From assembly GCA_945888525.1 (NCBI GenBank), contig CAMDAF010000011.1, positions 1 through 64,000 on the forward strand: a DNA stretch of 64,000 nucleotides. The letters run 5' to 3'. The DNA is from Chitinophaga pinensis. GTDB lineage: Bacteria; Bacteroidota; Bacteroidia; NS11-12g; UBA955. The position numbers and the translations under genes are program-made. Within the stretch, counting starts at the first letter, position 1. Every line of letters begins with the position of its first letter. Shown here piece after piece: positions 61,900 to 64,000 of the stretch. The notes beneath the pieces were generated by a model, which saw only the letters and a list, made by a program, of their open reading frames with translations, searched no databases and was not told where the DNA came from.

Positions 61900-62607
61900 A
61901 TGAAATACAAACGCATACTACTTAAACTAAGCGGTGAAGCCCTAATGGGTGAACAGCAATTCGGAATCGACCCAAAGGTTCTAGAGCAATACGCCAACGA
62001 AATCAAAGAAACATCTTCTATGGGTGTTGAGGTGGCCGTGGTAATTGGTGGTGGCAATATTTTTAGAGGTGTGCAAGGGGTTCAAGGTGGTGTGGTTGAC
62101 AGGGCGCAAGGCGATTACATGGGCATGTTGGCAACCGTTATCAACGCCATGGCTTTGCAAGGTGCTTTGGAAAAAATCCAAGTTAAAACCCGTTTGTTAT
62201 CGGCTATTAAAATGGAACAAATTTGCGAGCCTTTCATCAGAAGACGCGCGGTTCGTCACCTCGAAAAAGGCCGTGTAGTAATCTTCGGTGCAGGCACAGG
62301 TAATCCTTATTTCACCACCGATACAGCTGCCTCTTTGAGAGCGGTTGAAATAGAAGCTGATTTAATTTTAAAAGGCACCCGTGTAGACGGTGTGTATACC
62401 GCAGACCCTGAGAAAGACAGCGATGCAACCAAATTCGACACCATTACATTCAGTGAAGTGTATGAAAGAGGTTTGAGCATTATGGACCTTACCGCTATTA
62501 CCCTTTGTCAAGAAAACAAATTGCCAATCTTGGTGTTCGATATGAACAAAAAAGGCAACTTGAAACGTTTGATGGAAGGCGAAAAGGTTGGAACGCTGGT
62601 GCATTAG
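61900..62607 (+). CDS. pyrH: UMP kinase
   Basis: 235 residues, standard for bacterial Pyr[15 protein letters not shown] at the start, [13 protein letters not shown], the [20 protein letters not shown] segment and [16 protein letters not shown] are family signatures. It converts UMP to UDP in pyrimidine synthesis, as a hexamer regulated by GTP and UTP. frr, its usual downstream partner, is not present here. Confidence 0.97.
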   Translation: MKYKRILLKLSGEALMGEQQFGIDPKVLEQYANEIKETSSMGVEVAVVIGGGNIFRGVQGVQGGVVDRAQGDYMGMLATVINAMALQGALEKIQVKTRLLSAIKMEQICEPFIRRRAVRHLEKGRVVIFGAGTGNPYFTTDTAASLRAVEIEADLILKGTRVDGVYTADPEKDSDATKFDTITFSEVYERGLSIMDLTAITLCQENKLPILVFDMNKKGNLKRLMEGEKVGTLVH

Positions 62608-63219
62608 CTTTAAGGGTTACTTCGTTATCTCATTTATTCAAATCATTGCGTTTCATTAGAGGGGATAGGGTTTAGTATTCGATAATGCTTCATTATCTCA
62701 TTTATTCAAATCATTGCGTTTCATTAGAGGGGATAGGGTTTAGGGGTTAGGGGTTAGTTTATATTCGTAATACTTCTTTGTCTCGTTTCTAAACTATTTA
62801 ACTTGATCTTTTTAATATAAAGTAGATTCCATGATATTCTATTTTGCAAATTCCATGTATTCAATCCTGAAAAAACGTAAAGATCAATCTCTATCTATAA
62901 AAACTATCCCCTAGACCCTAAAACTGTACCCTATCCCCTAGACCCTATAACCTAAACACTTTTCTACCTGAACTTTGGCACCAATTTTATTTATGTAAAT
63001 ATTAAGAGCGGTTCTAAAACTCTTTGATTTTAAAAATTGTAATGACCTCAGCTTCCGAAACACAAACTATACCCTATCCCCTAGACCCTATCCCCTAAAA
63101 CTATCCCCTAGACCCTATCCCCTAAAACTAGACCCTATCCCCCAGTCCCTTTGACTTCGGAGTCTTGACGAAGAAGGCTTGCATCTTGCCCCTCCTTCCC
63201 CTATCTTTGCCTTTAACAT
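62608..63219. repeat. Repeat-rich intergenic region
   Basis: Two identical 51-base direct repeats lie at 62625-62675 and 62693-62743 (start TTATCTCATTTATTC, end ATAGGGTTTAG). They end in TAGGGG-type words (GGGGATAGGGTTTAGGGG). In the right part the complementary words CCCCTAGACCCTA and CCCTATCCCCTA occur many times (62907-62952 and 63068-63145). The two sides could pair over several hundred bases. I find no gene in it. It may be a slippage-prone repeat or a recombination or nucleoid site. Confidence 0.65.
63202..63209 (+). promoter_or_regulatory. -7 box of the BatA-type gene
   Basis: TATCTTTG, a full TAnnTTTG match, ten bases before the ATG at 63220. Confidence 0.5.
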
Positions 63220-64000
63220 ATGACTTGGCTGTATCCTTCTTTTCTTTGGGCGTTGTTTGCTTTGTCTATTCCCATTATTATCCATCTGTTTAATTTTAGG
63301 CGGTATAAAAAAATCCTCTTTCCAAATGTCCGTTTGCTGCAGCAAATTGATCACCAGACCAAGAGCGGCAACAAACTGAAAAAATATTTAATACTTGCTG
63401 CACGCCTTTTGGCCATTGCATTTTTGGTGTTTGCTTTTGCCCAGCCAATAATCATAGATTCAAAACAAGCCGTTAAAGGTGGCAAAAAACACATCAGCAT
63501 TATTTTCGACAACAGCTATAGCATGAACCTTCAAGGCAAGGAAGGTCCTTTGTTGGAAGCAGCCAAAAACCGCGCCCGAGCAATTGTTAGCAGCGCCAAT
63601 AACGGCGATGAATTCAATATAATTACTGCCGACATGGATGCATCGATGATGCATTTCACCGGTAAGCAAGCCTGTTTGGAAAACATAGACAAGATAAAAA
63701 TTAGCAGCAACGCCTATCCTTTGCAAAATTTATTGGCACTTCAAAACAGCCAATTGTATAAATTTAATGGCGACAAATTGGCCTATTGTATTTCTGATTT
63801 TCAAGCAAAAAACAGTAAACTTTCAAGCAATCCTTTAGACAGTTCCATTAAGCAAACATGGGTTAAAATACCGTCTGAAATAAACAACAATTTAAGCATA
63901 GATACCGCTTATTTATTGTCGCCAATATTACAAGCAAAACAAGCCATAACTTTAATGGCTGCAGTGAGCAACTTTACGGAGAAAGACATTGAAAACAACA
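63220..64000 (+). CDS. BatA/VWA-domain membrane protein, 5' part
   Basis: 260 residues visible; the frame is open at the right edge. The start WLYPSFLWALFALSIPIIIH is the BatA N-terminal double-membrane-helix domain, with a second helix near 55-73 (LILAARLLAIAFLVFAFAQP). A von Willebrand factor A-like segment follows (ISIIFDNSYSMNLQGKEG, with the D-x-S-x-S metal-ion site). Such proteins are conserved in Bacteroidota, are often followed by DUF4159 or CARDB-type regions, and their role is poorly known. Confidence 0.85.
   Translation, partial: MTWLYPSFLWALFALSIPIIIHLFNFRRYKKILFPNVRLLQQIDHQTKSGNKLKKYLILAARLLAIAFLVFAFAQPIIIDSKQAVKGGKKHISIIFDNSYSMNLQGKEGPLLEAAKNRARAIVSSANNGDEFNIITADMDASMMHFTGKQACLENIDKIKISSNAYPLQNLLALQNSQLYKFNGDKLAYCISDFQAKNSKLSSNPLDSSIKQTWVKIPSEINNNLSIDTAYLLSPILQAKQAITLMAAVSNFTEKDIENN

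Noticed and set aside
63115-63354. Minus-strand open frame of 79 codons
   Set aside because: It overlaps the repeat region and the start of the BatA-type gene, and its sequence is repeat-derived.

Overview
The window is chromosomal DNA of a Bacteroidota bacterium. The evidence is TAnnTTTG-type -7 boxes close to start codons, little Shine-Dalgarno signal, type IX secretion (T9SS) C-terminal tails, a BatA-type gene, and RteC, DUF4248, DUF2480 and HYC_CC_PP family genes. It has two parts: an integrated mobile element of about 40.6 kb (about 144 to 40,717) lying against the 3' end of a tRNA-Ser(GCT) gene, and ordinary host chromosome from the tRNA to the end.

The element, left to right: (i) a control and replication module on the plus strand (RteC-like regulator broken or frameshifted at an A9 run, excisionase-like HTH protein, Toprim primase fused to a RecA-like helicase); (ii) a low-GC defence cassette on the plus strand (XRE regulator, McrB-like AAA+ GTPase, McrC-like nuclease, C5-cytosine methyltransferase, trypco2 protein, uracil-DNA-glycosylase-like protein), resembling the LlaJI type of restriction-modification; (iii) one 20-kb minus-strand operon (29.35 to 9.57 kb) of more than 20 tightly packed, often ATGA- or TAATG-coupled genes; (iv) a very AT-rich copper-resistance cassette on the plus strand (three multicopper oxidases, metal-binding proteins, an AraC regulator with a metal-binding N-terminus); (v) DUF4248 and a tyrosine integrase next to the tRNA.

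The minus-strand operon is the most interesting part. It encodes small glycine-rich membrane proteins, a transglutaminase-fold protein, two related beta-rich proteins, three fibre- or spike-like proteins (one with a Hint self-processing domain), two peptidoglycan hydrolases, a DUF6549 spanin-like protein, then DNA methyltransferases, RadC, a SNF2-like helicase and a P-loop ATPase. No terminase, portal, HK97 capsid, tail tube, sheath or tape-measure gene can be recognised, and there is no relaxase or conjugation gene. I infer a temperate, probably tailless and membrane-containing virus of Bacteroidota (or another secreted particle), carrying defence and copper-resistance cargo. This is a hypothesis from gene content, not a demonstrated identity.

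Two genes in the element (rteC-like at A9, glucosaminidase at A10) are each restored by a -1 shift at a homopolymer; for the glucosaminidase the shifted frame adds a membrane anchor and its stop codon overlaps the next start codon. The C5-methyltransferase gene at 15.5-15.9 kb seems to carry a second meaningful reading frame. Three neighbouring proteins end in a related acidic/leucine tail, possibly a particle-loading signal.

The host part (40.8-64 kb) holds a double AAA+ CbxX-type ATPase, a glycosyltransferase, rsmG, nhaD, a polysaccharide O-acetylation and glycosyltransfer cluster (two SGNH proteins, MBOAT, two glycosyltransferases), L-2-hydroxyglutarate oxidase, groES-groEL, a cyanophycinase-like peptidase, mtgA, pyrH, a repeat-rich intergenic region, and the start of a BatA-type gene that leaves the window.
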